Below are positions 25,101 to 38,600 of a stretch of 64,000 nucleotides of DNA, piece by piece. The notes beneath the pieces were generated by a model. The model was not told the origin of the DNA and did no database searches. It saw nothing but the letters and a program-made list of their open reading frames with translations. Source of the DNA: Cardinalis cardinalis (lineage: Eukaryota; Chordata; Aves; Passeriformes; Cardinalidae); contig JACDOX010000087.1 of assembly GCA_014549065.1 (NCBI GenBank), forward strand, positions 2,584,217-2,648,216, read 5' to 3'. The position numbers were made by a program, and so were the translations under genes. The first letter of the stretch is position 1. The number at the start of each line of letters is the position of its first letter.

Positions 25101-27605
25101 GCCAATGGAGGTAAACTCTGATTCTCTGCAAGTGCTTTTTGGAATGCTTATTGGTATTATATAGAGCTGAAATATTATAATACTGCTGGTATGAACGTGT
25201 GTTAATGTTCATATTCTCACAAAGGGTGTAAGTGCCTTTGATTTGAATGCCTTTGGTAATGTNAGTTCATTCCTTTTGATAAAGGTAGAACAGGAGCCTT
25301 TGTAGAAGAGTCAGCTTTTGGAACCTACCAGGGAGCCTGTACTTAGTGCATTTTCAATGTTTATAATGGGAGAAAAAAGAAAGGGTGAAAAGTTAAAAGT
25401 TAGAAGCACTAACAAGAAATTATTCCTAATCATATTGCTATTCCTGAGGCATAACAGAATTCTGGAAAAATCAAATTGCAGGATGCAAACCTCGGGTGTC
25501 AACTTGTCACTATGTTACATTTAAAGTGGTTATTAAAATCATTATGCTATCAACCTGTGAAGTTTGGGCACACCAAATATAGCAACCTGCTTAATTGCTC
25601 AGTATTTTGCAGTGAGTGAAAGAGAGGGAGGTGGGAGTGNAGAGAACGGTGTGTTTTCAAGGTACCCTAAAAGGCCATTTTTCCTGTNGAGTAAATGATG
25701 CATTTGTTGTTCAAAAAGACTTTAGCCTTTAAATATAAAATATTTTATTAGAAATGCAGCTGCCTTCCTGTCTACATGGCTTAGAAATGGTTTTATTAAG
25801 GTCTTCCAGCAATGCAGCACAATGCATATTGACATGACTTGGTGGTTCTAATAGTGTTATTGACACTGCTCTTCTCTTGGGAAATCAGATTAAAATGAAC
25901 TGATATTGNCAAAACCACTGTCTAGAATACTTAGGGTCAGGTGTCAAAGTCTAATTTCCCATGGGAGTAAAGCTGGAGAAACTCAGCTGAACTTCAGGTT
26001 TATATTTGTATAAGGAANAACTTGGTTCTTGGTTATCGTGCTGCTAGAGACTTGGCTGTGAAAAGGCTGAAATGTGATTTTAGGATAAAACAGCAAATTA
26101 CAACTTTGCTACAGTAACTACATAAAGCAGGCAATGAAAATATAAATTTGGGGAGTGCAAGAAAAAGACAAAACCCCAAACCTTCCCCAATTAGTTTTGC
26201 AGAGCACATTTACTCCAAAAGGTGTGTCTCCATAANAGTGAAGAACGAGGAAAGAAAAGTAACTTTTCCAAATACTTTAAAGTGCATTTACTTTATTTCT
26301 TTCTGTTGTTTGTCTCCATTTCTTTAAAACTGGGATTTTTTTCCTTGTCCTGCACCAAACATAAAGCTGATGATGCAGAACCCAGCAAGGGTCAGTTGGG
26401 ATGGGGTAACTTCACAGCACCTGATGGCGCTGCATTCAGTGACCTTGCACAGTCAATGAATTTTCAAGGTGCAATTCAGTTTCTGTTTTGGTTAAGAACT
26501 GGAGAGCAGTCAGTCTGTCTTGCTTACCTGTTATGTTTCTAGATTTTTTTAAAAAATGCAAAAAATTCAGCTGCAAACACTGAAACAATTTATTGAGCAT
26601 TTCTCTGCAGTCTGTGGATGTCATCCTTTGCAAATTGTCCTATGTAAAAAAAATCTGAGAAAAAAAAATTAAATGTGATCCTAATTTCCTCAAATATAAT
26701 TTTATGGAGACTAGAGCATTGAGAAATGTGACTGGAGGTCAGCCTCCACTATTTTTTTTTCCTTCTGACTGGCAATTCTTGCTATGTCACAATATGATTC
26801 ATTAGGACAAGCATGTACTCTTTGGTAAGAGATGTGAGTAGATTCTTTTCACTACAGGCACTTATTTTTCCTGTAAGACTTTCTAGTGGAGTTGTTGTAA
26901 TTATTAGTAATACATTGCCTACAAGGAAATTAGATGTACCAACACATACTCCTTTCTGTGTAGAAGATTTTTGCCATCCTATGAATTTATTATTTAATTT
27001 TGGCTTGTCTCAGTTTAGAACTAGTTAGCACATATGTATAAAAGTTTATTAATATACCCACTTACAAAAAAAAATTATTCTGGATACTCTCCCTACTGTG
27101 ATATGCCCCCATAATTAATTCAAGCACATTTTCAGAAAACTCATGTTCTTATTGGAAACTAATAAGATATATGTAACATAAACATGAACTTTTTTCCCCT
27201 GGAAGTTCTGTGGTTTCTTGGCATCTCTCTCTTGAAGGCAAATTGTCCTTTTCTATGTGTTTGTACAGTCCAGGTCCCAGCAGATGGACCTTACTGGCAT
27301 TCCATTGTTACATCAATATAGATGTAAATTTTTGTCTTTAAGGAAGTGGCTGAAGTAGCAAACTTTTCTTATGAAATCTCAGACAAAGTCAGCCCACAAT
27401 GAATTTCAGCATTTGCCTTATGACATCCATTTAAGAAAGTTGATTTGCTTTCTGTCAGCAGCTGTCAGAGATAAAACTGGCCCTTTATCTCTCAGCTGAT
27501 AGGAAGCTTCATTCTAATATAAAAACCATATGAAATTTATAATTATACAGAAGCAAATAAATGGAAAAAAGTCCATCTTCTTTGGAAGGAAAGAAAAAGA
27601 AATTC
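22111..27605. other. Unique AT-rich intronic DNA
   Basis: No exon, RNA gene or clear repeat is seen. A short hairpin with 8-bp stems (AAAGTACT/AGTACTTT, 5-base loop) lies at 23936-23956. Open frames are short. Confidence 0.6.
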
Positions 27606-27714
27606 CAGGTTTTGAGAAACTGGTCTAGTGGAAAAGGTGTCTGTGCTGATGGCAGGGGGGTGGAACAAGATGATNTTTAAGGTCNCTTCCAACCCAAACC
27701 ATTTTCTCATTNTA
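27606..27714 (+). mobile_element. Short CR1 LINE 3'-end fragment
   Basis: CTGGTCTAGTGGAAAAGGTG, GATGGCAGGGGGGTGGAACA and CNCTTCCAACCCAAACCATT are the last CR1 3' blocks in correct order, with the tail degraded to TTTTCTCATT. About 110 bp remain. Its text is closer to the usual bird consensus than the copy at 21742. Confidence 0.88.
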
Positions 27715-30680
27715 AATGGTGCCATATTTGTGTTGTTTTCACTAGTTTCAATGTTCATTTATTTTAGTTGTTCAGATTGCACTTAGAAAATCACATAAAC
27801 TGTTAGAGTCAGCAGTGTTNCCTTCCTGTTCCTGTGAAATAAAGGCAGAGTAAAAGGCTGAACTGAGGGAGGGGGCTGGAAGTTGCTTTGGAAGCAGCAG
27901 GCAGTGCTGCAGTAAAAGATAGGGCTTTGTTGGTATGGCCTGTTTGACTATATGAATTTATAAATTTATTGAGAAAAGGTTCAAATCCACTTCCCAGTTG
28001 GTGGTTCAGAGGAGAGTGGCTGGTGTGTTGGTGGGTGGGTGCCTGGGGNTGCTCTGTCTCTGGGCTCCTCGGTGCCCTTTGAAGGCTCATTTGTAGGAAT
28101 CCCATTGTATGTTGTGGCCTGTTGATTTGCAGTGCCATTCTGATTCTCAGGCAGATGTAACTGAATGTAACATCCCCTGCACTATTTTTTTGCCTTTACT
28201 CCTTGTGGTGGTGCTCCTTAGAAGTGTTGGGATAAGGGAAAAAGAAAAGGGACAACAAATTATCCATTTCCTTTGCCCAGTTAATTTTATCTTCTCAGGT
28301 TTGGCTCCATCAGCTGTAATTNGATTGTCACGCAGCATCTCAAATCCTGTTTGCTTTGGAGTAACAAATGTTCTTACAGTAAACTCTTCCTTTAGATTGA
28401 GCTTTCAAGGTGCTTGCTCAGCCTCTCTTGAGCTTTGGTTAGAAATACAAATCCTGAATCGATGCACAAGGGGAGCAGTGGTTTGTGAAGAGAGAGTGTG
28501 GCTGCTGTCTGAGGCAAATAGCCCAAGCTGATTGTGTGCATCACTTTCTTCCACTGACCTGACCCCCGCACATTTTGGAGCAGGCAGGTCCTCCTTATTT
28601 CATCAGTGCCATAGTTAAAGACAGTGGCCTGTCAGCTTGTTNCTTGCTGAGGTCAAACACCTCAAATGGAGTGGGACATCAGCATGAGCAGGCCTAAATT
28701 GCTTGCTGCACCAATTTCGAGCTGTATTGTAGTTTAATATCGAATCTCCCGGGTNCCTTGCAGGTGTAAAAGAGACATGTGGTGTCGGGGGAGCAGAGGG
28801 GAATAAAATGGTGAGGAGTGAAGGTTTCAGCCAGATGATTACTGATCTGAACTTCCAGACCAGGCAGAGCTGTGCAGGCATGGATTGCAGAGCTTTGCCA
28901 TTTATTGACAAAATTCACTGGTTTAGAATGGAGTTATTTTAACAAGTTTTTTGAAAGAAGTGTTGGTGATGCAGTAATANAAGCATTCAATACATCTATG
29001 GAAACCCAAAGTACCTCTTCATAAATATTTCAGAAAAATATCAGCATTTTAAGACAGTTACATCATTTAAAATAGACTGTGGAGCAAGTTCCATGATCCT
29101 GGTCCGTGATTCTTGATCCACACGGAAATCAGCTGTTACAATATCAGTTGCTACAACTTTTTTCTGACTATAGTCTGGTGCTACATTTCTATATAATGTT
29201 AAAGCTCCCAAAACTGCAGCTCTTGCCTCAAATATGTAATATCACATTTTAAACAATAAAAGGGGCTGTNTTTTGAGTCTTAAGGTTGCCCTCAGAAAGG
29301 GCTAAACTCACTTAAGTCTTGTCTTGCTTGCTGTTTTTGTGAGCATCACTTTGCAGGAGACTATTATTGACCAAAAGGCTGTTTGTGTGTTAGGGCTGCA
29401 CATTCTTNTAGAAATCAAATCTTTTGCTCCAGATATTTCCTTCATATCTAGACAAAGAAATGAGCAAAAAATTGTTCATCAAAATGGCAATATCATCTGT
29501 AGTTCCCTGAGACTGAGCTTTCATATCTTCACTAACTAACTTCAAGGTCTCAGCTTTCCCTAAGAGATCTGGTTGTAACAGGTTGGATTCTATAATTTAG
29601 GAAAAAAAAAATCTTCCCAACATAAAAGCTATGCAAACTTCTAAACAGAATTTCATACATACAGAGCTGAGAAGAAAATGCAAACATTGTAAGTTTGGTA
29701 ATTCAACACANCCTGTTGATGGAGAGTTTAGAGGGATTTTTTTTGCTTTGATGTATTACTGGTTTTATCAGTCCTGATCAAATCTGTGATTTATATGCTA
29801 AAGAAAGTTAGTATCTGTAGTTCATCAGCACTTTTCTTTCCCTAAGTCAGTCTGTTCTTTTTTATTGAGAAGTTTTTCTTTGCCATTAAAAATGGACTGC
29901 ATCTGTGCTCTGCCAAACAGTTGAAATAAGAGGTGGCTGAATGAACAGCCCTTAGTTCTCCCCTGTTACCTGGATATAAATGGCNAGGAAAAATCAGCTT
30001 CAATGGGCTTTAGAAATGTGTCAAATGAGAGAAGAAAGATTTCCAGGAGACCTCCTTCATTTGGTTGGTTTGTGTTTGAGAAAAGCTGCCTGAGCCCACC
30101 CCTGTACAGGCTCTGCGAAGGGGGCTCTTTTTTGTGCTTGAATTAGTGGAAAGGTAAACACTGTTTTCTAGGTAGGTTTTGGCACCTCCTCAGCCTTTCA
30201 TTCACGTTTGCTTTCAGTTGTCTCTCTGTAAGAGCTGCAGCATGCTTGGGGCTCTTTTAGAACCTTGACAGAACGAGTAACTGATGTCCCAAGCATGGCA
30301 ATCCTCTGAGCCTCCAGCCGTGCTGTAGGAAAAGGCTTTTTGCCTTTTACCTGTACCTTAAATAGCTGAATCAAAGGGCAGGGACCTGCTGGGAGCCATT
30401 GCTTCAGCATCCATACAGGAGGCTTCATTACTGTCCTTGAATTTTTCCAGGTTCAAACCATATTTCTAGGTGTTCTTACACTTCGTATTTACATATTTTA
30501 AATAAGGAAATCTGTTCATCTTGAATATATCACTTATNATCAACTGTTGCTAATATATGTAATTCATACAACCTGGAGTAAGTCCAATCTGAAGTGCAGT
30601 CCTTAAAATGATGTTAAGCTACATCTGTTGAAATAAAATCTGTGAAATTGCTTTTCCATGATGAATGCAGGCATGGATGA
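27715..30680. other. Unique intronic DNA
   Basis: No supported gene. The 140-codon plus frame at 28109-28531 has no domain and overlaps a minus-strand frame. GGTTCAAATCC at 27980 resembles a Pol III B box, but no A box or cloverleaf accompanies it. Confidence 0.55.
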
Positions 30681-30820
30681 TTTCTTTTTAAGATAAAGAT
30701 AAAATTAAGGTTGTTACTTGTGTTCACTCTGCTGTTTTCATACGAAAACCCATGAAAAGACCACACAGTAATCAACTGTTGGAGTCAGCTATTGCATGAG
30801 TGAAGCTCTAGCAGTACATC
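30681..30820 (+). repeat. Unidentified dispersed repeat, copy A
   Basis: Matches 34719-34842 in the same direction. The best-kept part, about 80 bases from 30716, includes TCTGCTGTTTTCATAC, AACCCATGAAAAGACC, CTGTTGGAGT and GCTATTGCA in identical order in both copies, at roughly 80-85% identity by eye. I do not recognise the family. Confidence 0.8.
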
Positions 30821-33800
30821 TTTAGTTGGATTCAGGTCTGAAATGAAACCATCTGAAGCAAGTCTCATTTTGTGTGGCATTTAACAAGTGTGAGATGATA
30901 ATTGCTGTCACTGAAGCATGACTGCTCTTGTAATGAATACTTTCTGCCAGCGGTCAGAGTACGGAGCTCTGTGTGTGCAANGCAACATGCTTTAATCTTA
31001 AAATAATTAGTAAATTTGCAGTTGAATTTATTGTTCANTGAAGTTCTATTTCACAGAGGTTCTGCCTTCTACAGTCAAGTGATCAATGTTTGCTTTTAAT
31101 TACGTAGCACTGGAGAGATCCTTGTACACCTTTTTCTGTAATGGCATTGTGCTTCCAAATAGTTCTGGGGATAATCAAATCTGGAGAGCANGGCTTTAAA
31201 TTGGTTAGTGAAGTGNAGTGCTAGCCCAGCACATCACGTTTTCTCCCCTGTGCTGTTCAGTCAAATCCATGTTATCTGATTTTACAGTGGCTCTCTTGTA
31301 TTTAGGTGGGATTGTTTGACTCCTTCACCTTTCCATTGATNTTGCCCACGGATGATACTGGTGTCACCTTTCTGCTCCTGTATCAGTCAATACCTTCAGC
31401 AGTAGATTAAGAGCTACTCCCCTCTGGCTGGGAAAAAAAAATTAAGTACAAGAGGCTGGTTTTGCCTTGTGGTGCTCCTGTGCCAGCAGCAGAGCTGTGG
31501 GATGCTCGGTACTGTGTGCGAGGGCTGCAGAAACGTTGTCAGCTTTCTCCAGGCATTAATAAATGCCAACGTGCATGCCATGATCCTCTGCTCAAAAATG
31601 CTTCCCCCAAACTCAATCTAGTGCTGAAACACTAAAATGCAAGATTTAGAAGTACAAATGTGTATCTGCATATATAAAATCTTGTATATGTGTCACTTTT
31701 GGAGAAGGAGCAAGAATTGAAAGTCTAAAGTTTTGTCATCGTTATATAATCAGAGACCTTTTTTTGAAACATTATTTTAATGTTGCAGAGATAGGAACCC
31801 AAACCATAACATAGTAATGAATCATAATAAATATTACTGTAATTGAAATAATAAAAAACATGTAACAGAACCTTCTCAAAATAAGATAATTGAAGTGAGG
31901 AATGAAATGCCATATTTTGTAGGACAGAAGTGTTATTTATGTTGGTTTTTTTTCAAGAACATTCCTGGCTGTCCTTCTGATGTGGTCAGCAGCCCAAAAT
32001 AAAGACTGAATCAACTAATANTGGTGTCAGGGAGCTCTGAAATTATGCAAGCAGGCATTTCAATATNAAGAATTTGCATTTTTACTTTGAACTGCTGCAC
32101 TGTTTTCTCTACTACTCTTTGTGACTCTATTACTTTTAAAAGCTATTTTAAAATGCTTTGTTTTACAATTATTTATATGAAATAAAGAATACNATGATTA
32201 GAATCAGGTGGGGAAGGGAAAAAGTATTTGTTAATGGAAAAAGTAAAAGCTGCTAGTAAATATCTTACCTATTTATGAGACAAAATAGTGTAGGAAAGCT
32301 TTTTTAAAGGTCAGTGAATTTCTATGAAATTGTTCTGTTCTCATTGCCTTTAAAATTAATTGTGCAAGGTGAAGATTAAAAACTGCATATTCAGTGGCTG
32401 ATTTGCCCTTTAAAGCAAAAGTCAAACACTGGCCCCAGAAAGAGAAAGGATTGANAACTTTTGGCTTCTTCCTTCCACTTTTTCTAAAGCTGTTTTTCAC
32501 AGCACTAATTTCACACACACCTCCCTTGGCAAGGTATTTCCAGGAGGGAAGAAGTCTCTATGTAGAGAATGTATAAATACCATCAACATAATCTTTAAGG
32601 TGAGTCTGATAGTGCTTGATAATTCCTACAGGAAGCCAGCTGAGGAAAATATGTGACCCATCCATGTCATGCTGTGGCCCAGGGCTTTGCCTGCCTTACA
32701 CCAGGTAGAAATCCCACCTTCCTTCTTATTCTGTCAGAAAGATTGAGTTGGCCAAAGAAAGGCTTTCTTTTAATAAAGGCAAAAATCAATACTTCAACAG
32801 CTTTCTTGAAAAGACTGAACAGAATTATTTTAAAAACCCAAAGCTGTGACCACCATCACACCTTATTTTAAAACCCAAAGTGGTGACCACCATGACAGCT
32901 TTTCTGTTTGCATCATTTGCTCTCTTGTGATTACTGAGCTGGAAATCCCAGTTTTAAGGTGCTGGGGACACAGTAGTGAAAAAATGTTTCAAAAATCTCA
33001 CAAATTCAGGATGCAGAAAAAATTATTGTAATCAACAGCTGTGTCTCACATTCTCAAGGAAAGAGTCCAAATAAAAGCAGGATACTGCTGAGCATTGATT
33101 CTTTTCTATGTGTTTTCAGCTTCTTTTTGAGGACACANATTGTCATTCACTGCCTGCTAAAATCCCTGTTTTTCTACTATTGTTGTTAAGGCATTTTTTA
33201 AAAGACAAGATTGCTAACAGCTGCAGCACCTGTTAAATTTTCATGTCAACCTTAAAGGGATGACCAATTTATTAATCTGGTTTAGATTAGAATGAACTTT
33301 TCTTTTCTTTGTATTAAAATCCCTTCCCTGAAAAATTAGTGTTTTTCTCCAGGTTGCTTGTATTGATNACTAGTGCTGGTATTTATTCATAATTAGATGT
33401 ACAGTAGGCAAGAAAGCCATTTTTAGAACCTTGATCTAAAGCCTTCTGGCATTTTTATTTCACTCTCTTTCCATAATAAACCTTATTAAAAGCCTGTAAA
33501 TANAGGGAGTGTACTTTCTAAAGAGCTGTAAGAAAATTAAATGGGCCCAACTGGTTTTCAAAATTTTGGGCTAACCACCTCCAAAATGTTGTGGCTGATA
33601 CAGGAGTGCAGTCAGTCATCCTGCTGGGACCTTGGAGAGTCTCTATATGAAAATGCAACTTTGATCACAGCAATATCACACAAACTCCAGCCAAGAACCA
33701 GCTTTGTTCTGATTTTTGATGTTAAAATTACATCTTTCTCTTCAGGAAAGTAATTATTTCTTTTTTATCCCCCCCTTTCCTCTTTTTTTTTTCTTTTTTG

Positions 33801-34718
33801 ATGTTACACGAGACAGACTCGAGCAGCCAAATATTAGAAAGATTAGAAAGAAGCAATTTGGCTTAGAAAGAACTCTATAGATTGTGGAGGGTGACAGAAG
33901 CTGTCAGTATTGATTTTCTGCCACTTTCCTGTTTGACCTTTTGGATTGCAGCGGGCGCTCTTAAGAGGATTTAGCTTGTACCAAATTAAAGATATCACAG
34001 AACAATTGCTGACTCATATTGTGGAAGCTGGCTGAGCTCTGCTGCCATCAGTGCAGGGCCATGGTCATTACTTGATTTAATGTGCTCTTGTGGATCAAGT
34101 TGTTTGAAAAGCTGCTTATGAAAACAAGGTTGATGATGATAAATGAAGTAGCCACCTACTTTATTCTCTCACACATGCATGTGTGTATTTAAACATACTG
34201 TTTTAAATGTCTGCATGTGAAATTTGACATGAAAACGATCAAAATGCACATCAAAATCTCAGATAAAGCAGTGCTTTAAATATGCATCTATAAGAGCTTC
34301 GTTTGCACTGTTGAGGATGAAACTGGGACAAAAACCCCAAGTGCTTGGTCTTCATTTTACACCTCCTGGCAGCAACTTGACACAAAACTTCAGTGTGGGT
34401 GTCCTCTGCTGAGGACCCTTCCACCCTGTTTGGAGGAAATAGATGGCTTGTCTGGAGTAGTTAAAATACTTTNATGTCATTTAATATTCATGAAGTATTC
34501 TGCTATATGATGGAATTCCGTTTGTGGAAATAGTTATTTTTTCACTGGATGCCCAAAATGCATAGAATGAATGTGGAAAATAATAGGTGAATTCATTTTA
34601 ATTGTTAGGACAATTTCAAGAAGGAACATGTTAGTATGCAGTTTGTTTCTTGATAAACTGTGTGCTAGATCAAAGTATTTTAAAATGGCACAGGAATATT
34701 GATTTGTNTTTGCTGAGT
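30821..34718. other. Unique intronic DNA with small tandem duplication
   Basis: Contains the 38/37-bp tandem duplication at 32826-32900 and two small CpG-retaining spots, 31507-31571 and 33952-33957. No exon is recognised. Confidence 0.6.
32826..32900. repeat. Imperfect 38/37-bp tandem duplication
   Basis: The unit ATTTTAAAA(A)CCCAAAG followed by TGACCACCAT occurs at 32826-32863 and again at 32864-32900, with a few substitutions and one gap. Confidence 0.9.
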
Positions 34719-34842
34719 GTTTCTTTTAAAAATAAAATTAGTTATTTGTATTTGCTCTGCTGTTTTCATACTGAAACCCATGAAAAGACCTCATTTAGCT
34801 GTTGGAGTGAGCTATTGCAGCAGTNTGGCTTTTGCAGTGCCT
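34719..34842 (+). repeat. Unidentified dispersed repeat, copy B
   Basis: Direct-orientation partner of 30681-30820, slightly shorter because of small deletions. Similarity fades beyond about 34842. Confidence 0.8.
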
Positions 34843-34999
34843 CATACCCTGCGTGTGTTCATCTTAATGTATACATGAAACAGCAAACCCATGTCAGCCT
34901 CAATTAACAGAGAGGCAAAGAACTCAGGAGTTTATGTATATTTCAATAATGTAGGGTCTAATGGAAATGAAAAGCAGGCTACACTCNGAGGATGCTGCT

Positions 35000-35640
35000 C
35001 ATTAATATTGTAGGGTCCACAGCTGAGTCTCAAGCCCAGGGGAAGTCAGCCTGTGCTGCAGTTGCTCTGCTCTGCTGAAGAACCAAGTNTAAGATCCAAA
35101 GACATTTAAGCTTTGGGCATATATATATTTTTTGTCCACTCCCTGTTTTTCAGTAGGCNGTGCTAAGCTCTGTATCCAGACTGTCAGGTTGTTTCTTTTA
35201 TAAACAGCCATATTGNGTTGCTATAAAATGTTGCTTTACTACTAACTGTGGCCAAGCTGGAGTGCTGTTCGTGTCACTCCNGGATCAGCCTCCATGCAGA
35301 TACATGNGGGGACACAGTATGGGTAAATGAAGGTGGTATAGAATGTNATCTTATCCCCTGAAGAGTTGCAGCTGAACCAAGTAGTAAAGATTAGGAGCAG
35401 GCCTGATGTTAACAGGCCACANCTGTAGGCAATAAGAAGNGTGTTATANAAGAGTGGATTGGTTGGTTGAGGGGAACTGGAGTNAGTTNGCTGCTGTGAG
35501 GACAAGGAAGAGTCAGTGCCTGGAGGAGCTGCCTGCAAGAAACAAAAGAGGTATAAAACTCTAGCAATGTGGAACCCTTGCAATGTAATGATAANAGAAC
35601 TGTTGCATTATATATGACAACACAGATACTCTTGCTTTGT
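35000..35640 (-). mobile_element. Probable multicopy, retroelement-like segment
   Basis: Twelve ambiguous bases fall between 35089 and 35595, several times the local density, as expected when reads from many copies are merged. On the minus strand an ACCAACCAATCC (CCAAT-type) motif is followed within about 20 bases by a TTNTATAACA TATA-like motif near 35446-35454, which would suit an LTR U3. However, no AATAAA follows and no TG...CA ends are found. A minus-strand frame of 113 codons (35242-35583) is open but unrecognised. The text feels familiar from songbird repeats, but I cannot name the family. Confidence 0.35.
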
Positions 35641-38600
35641 AGCAAAAATAGTTATCAGGTTTAGAAATGCTAATTCTGCATACATTTCACTGATGAGTCC
35701 TGTTGTGCATCCTACCAGTTTCCATGGGGTGGGGCATTTGTCTGCTGTTTGTTTCTTCAAGGCAACTGGAGTTCATTTTGACTAAAAAGAGTCAACTTTT
35801 GGCAGGGCAGGTGTGGCTTAGGGCCAAGGAAGAACTTGAATAATGCAAGGATATGAAGTATTTGTGTGCAATAAATTGTTTTCTGTTACCAAATGCCTTG
35901 AGGCCTTGAGCTCACCACCAGTGTTGGCATCTCCTCAGTATACATTTGTGTCTGGTGTGCTGAGCCATCCTTTCTCCCTTCCAGTCTTTTTTTTCTAGTC
36001 CTGTCAGAGGATCCTTGGGCTGGAGGTCGTGCTGCTGTAACTGCTGAGCAGTTCACAGCCATTTAGCAAGTTCTTTGTGAAGGCTAGGAAATAAAGATCT
36101 TTGGATCTGTAGTTTTATAGAAACCTAAAGGTGCAGAGGTTTTTTTTTCCTATAGAGTGCATGATATTAGGAAGCCTTGATTTTAGTTTTTTGATCATTG
36201 CATTAATTTCTTCTGGATCTTTATCCTTTTGTTATTGGCTTTGATTTCCCCTGTAAAANGTTGGTTGCTCTTGGCCATCTCTTTCAGCTGTTCCACATCT
36301 CATACAACCTCCCTGTTGTTTGTTCTGGCATGGTGGAAATGAACTTAACAGGTTATATGAATTGATTCAGAATTTAAGTAAACATTTTTTCCCCTATTTT
36401 TAACCTAGATCAGCTTGATGGTTTATTTAGATAAACATGTGCTCCTGCAAACAAGTGTGCTGGCACTGAGCAGGAGTAGCCAGGCACAAAGAAGAGTGGT
36501 ACCTGTAGAGTACCACTTCAATTTCTGGGGACTCTGAAACTTTTTTACCCTGCTCAGAGTCTCTAAAGCAAAAGGAATCTGTGGGCACTTCTTTAATAGA
36601 AATGATCAGTAAGGTACATGGAATATTTGGAGTTTCAGACTGGACCTGATAGGTTTTGCTATGTCCTGGTTTCTGGGAAAAGCCGACACGAGTGGATTAG
36701 CTCTGCTCACAGAGGGTTTGTGGTTTAGCATCTCCTTCTTTAATAGCTGGTNTGAGCCCTGCAGTGTGTGACAGATTGGCAGAAATAGTCCCTCAGACTT
36801 CACTCAGATCTCAGGCTCTAGTCTGGTCCTGAGCTTTTGTCAGTGTATATTGAAAATGTATTTAAAACCCAATTTCGTTGGCTGACAGCATGACAAGATG
36901 TCATTCCCTGCATTTTTGCTCAACTTCAGGAACTTTTGACAGTGTTCAGTGCAGAAAAACAGGACAGGAAATGGAACAGTGTGACTCAGGGCGAGTCTAA
37001 ATGTATCATTTATGCTAACATGTGAGCTTAAGTGGGATATTTTTGAGGAAGCTTTGGCTGTTTTGTGGATGCAGCTCATTTTCCCTGCACCTCTCAGAAT
37101 GCAGTTAATGATCAGTGCTCAGTGGTCATGGGCACTGCTTCATCTCCTTGCATTGTCTCCTGCTGCTGGCATCAAAGCCATTCCCAGCATGGCCTCAGTG
37201 CTGGTGCTTTTTTAAGGGTCTCCTTGGAAATGTCATTGGTGGCAGTGGCCAGTCTTTTTCAGGTGTTTTCCATCAGCTTGTGCACGCCTACAGGATGTCC
37301 GGCACTGGAGTCTGGCAATCCTTGTGGCAGGGCTGGCTGCTATTGAATGCTTGCCTGGGTAGTAGACAGCAAATAGATCAATAAAAATGCTTTCTCATGC
37401 CTTTTCTGTTTCTCACACTGTCAGCTTCAGAAGTGTTTGCCTAACCATATATCTTGACACATGGCTGTACCACAGTCCTTCATTCTCTCCTAACTTTCCA
37501 ACACAAAAATGAAAACTATCAAATCAACTAAATTTTTTTTTTCTTCTTCCCTGTGGCCAGAAGGTGGAGTGAACTTCTTTCTTTTAGGCATGTATGAACC
37601 TTAGGTGGTATTTTCTCTTAAGCTTCCATTGTCTTTCTCTTTCATTGAAATTTTTGACTATCAGCTCTTCAGCTGTATGGCCTCAAGTCTTCAAACTGAA
37701 GAATTAGCATTGACCTAAAGTAGNTAATCTCATGAGTTGCATCTATTCAAACATTCTCATACAGGTGAGGGTGACACCAATGATAATGCTTCGTTTGCCA
37801 TTTGTTTCTCACACACCGAGTCAGACAAACTCATTAAAACTCACTGGGAACAGATATTTGCCATGGGTTGTTAGCTACTGTATTTAGCATACAGGCAGCT
37901 GCTTCAGCAGCAGCTGCACTCCAATATCCTTTCATTTCTTCTTTTTTTTTTTCCAACCTGAGATCACTCAGATGTTTGCAATATTTTTATGATGTTTTCA
38001 GAGGGAAGGAAGAGCAGGCCCATCTCATCTCCAAGATGCTGTGTCTCAGGCTGCCACAAGGTCACTCCTAATTTAGCTAGCATAGATCCGCCAGGGTAAA
38101 TCAGGACCCCTGCAGGGCTCTTCTCATTGTCTGGCAGCTTAAAAAACAATCTCAGAAATGAAAGAACAGGATCTTCAAAATCTCTTTGTGTATTTGCAAA
38201 GCACTGTTCTTACAGTCTCATTTCTCTTTGCCTAGGTAGTGTTGCTGCCTTTTCACTTAGACCAATGTCCTCATCACACTGGAATACTGATTGTGAATAG
38301 AATTTTGAATCAACTCAAGAGTAGAATAAATCTTTAGAAGGATATTTTTCAAGGACTGTTCTCTATGGCAAATTTAAACTTAATCCCATTTCCCATTAGG
38401 GCAAACTTTTTCACTGGGCTTCNGAGTAAAAAGATTTATTTGCATTATTTAATGATGCCAAAAGGAGTGATGCTGCTTTTTTTTTCTTTCTTTTTTTTTT
38501 TCTTTAGATGAAGTGTTCTTCTGACTGTGATAACACTGAGAGGATTAATTTTAGGAAAATAAATATTTATTGCGTCATAACACGAATCTTAAGCTCATAC

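Noticed and set aside
27975..28000. Pol III B-box-like GGTTCAAATCC, possible tRNA or tRNA-derived SINE
   Set aside because: No A box at the right distance, no cloverleaf and no poly-T terminator arrangement.
28109..28531. 140-codon plus-strand frame
   Set aside because: No recognisable domain, contains an ambiguous codon, and overlaps a minus-strand frame.
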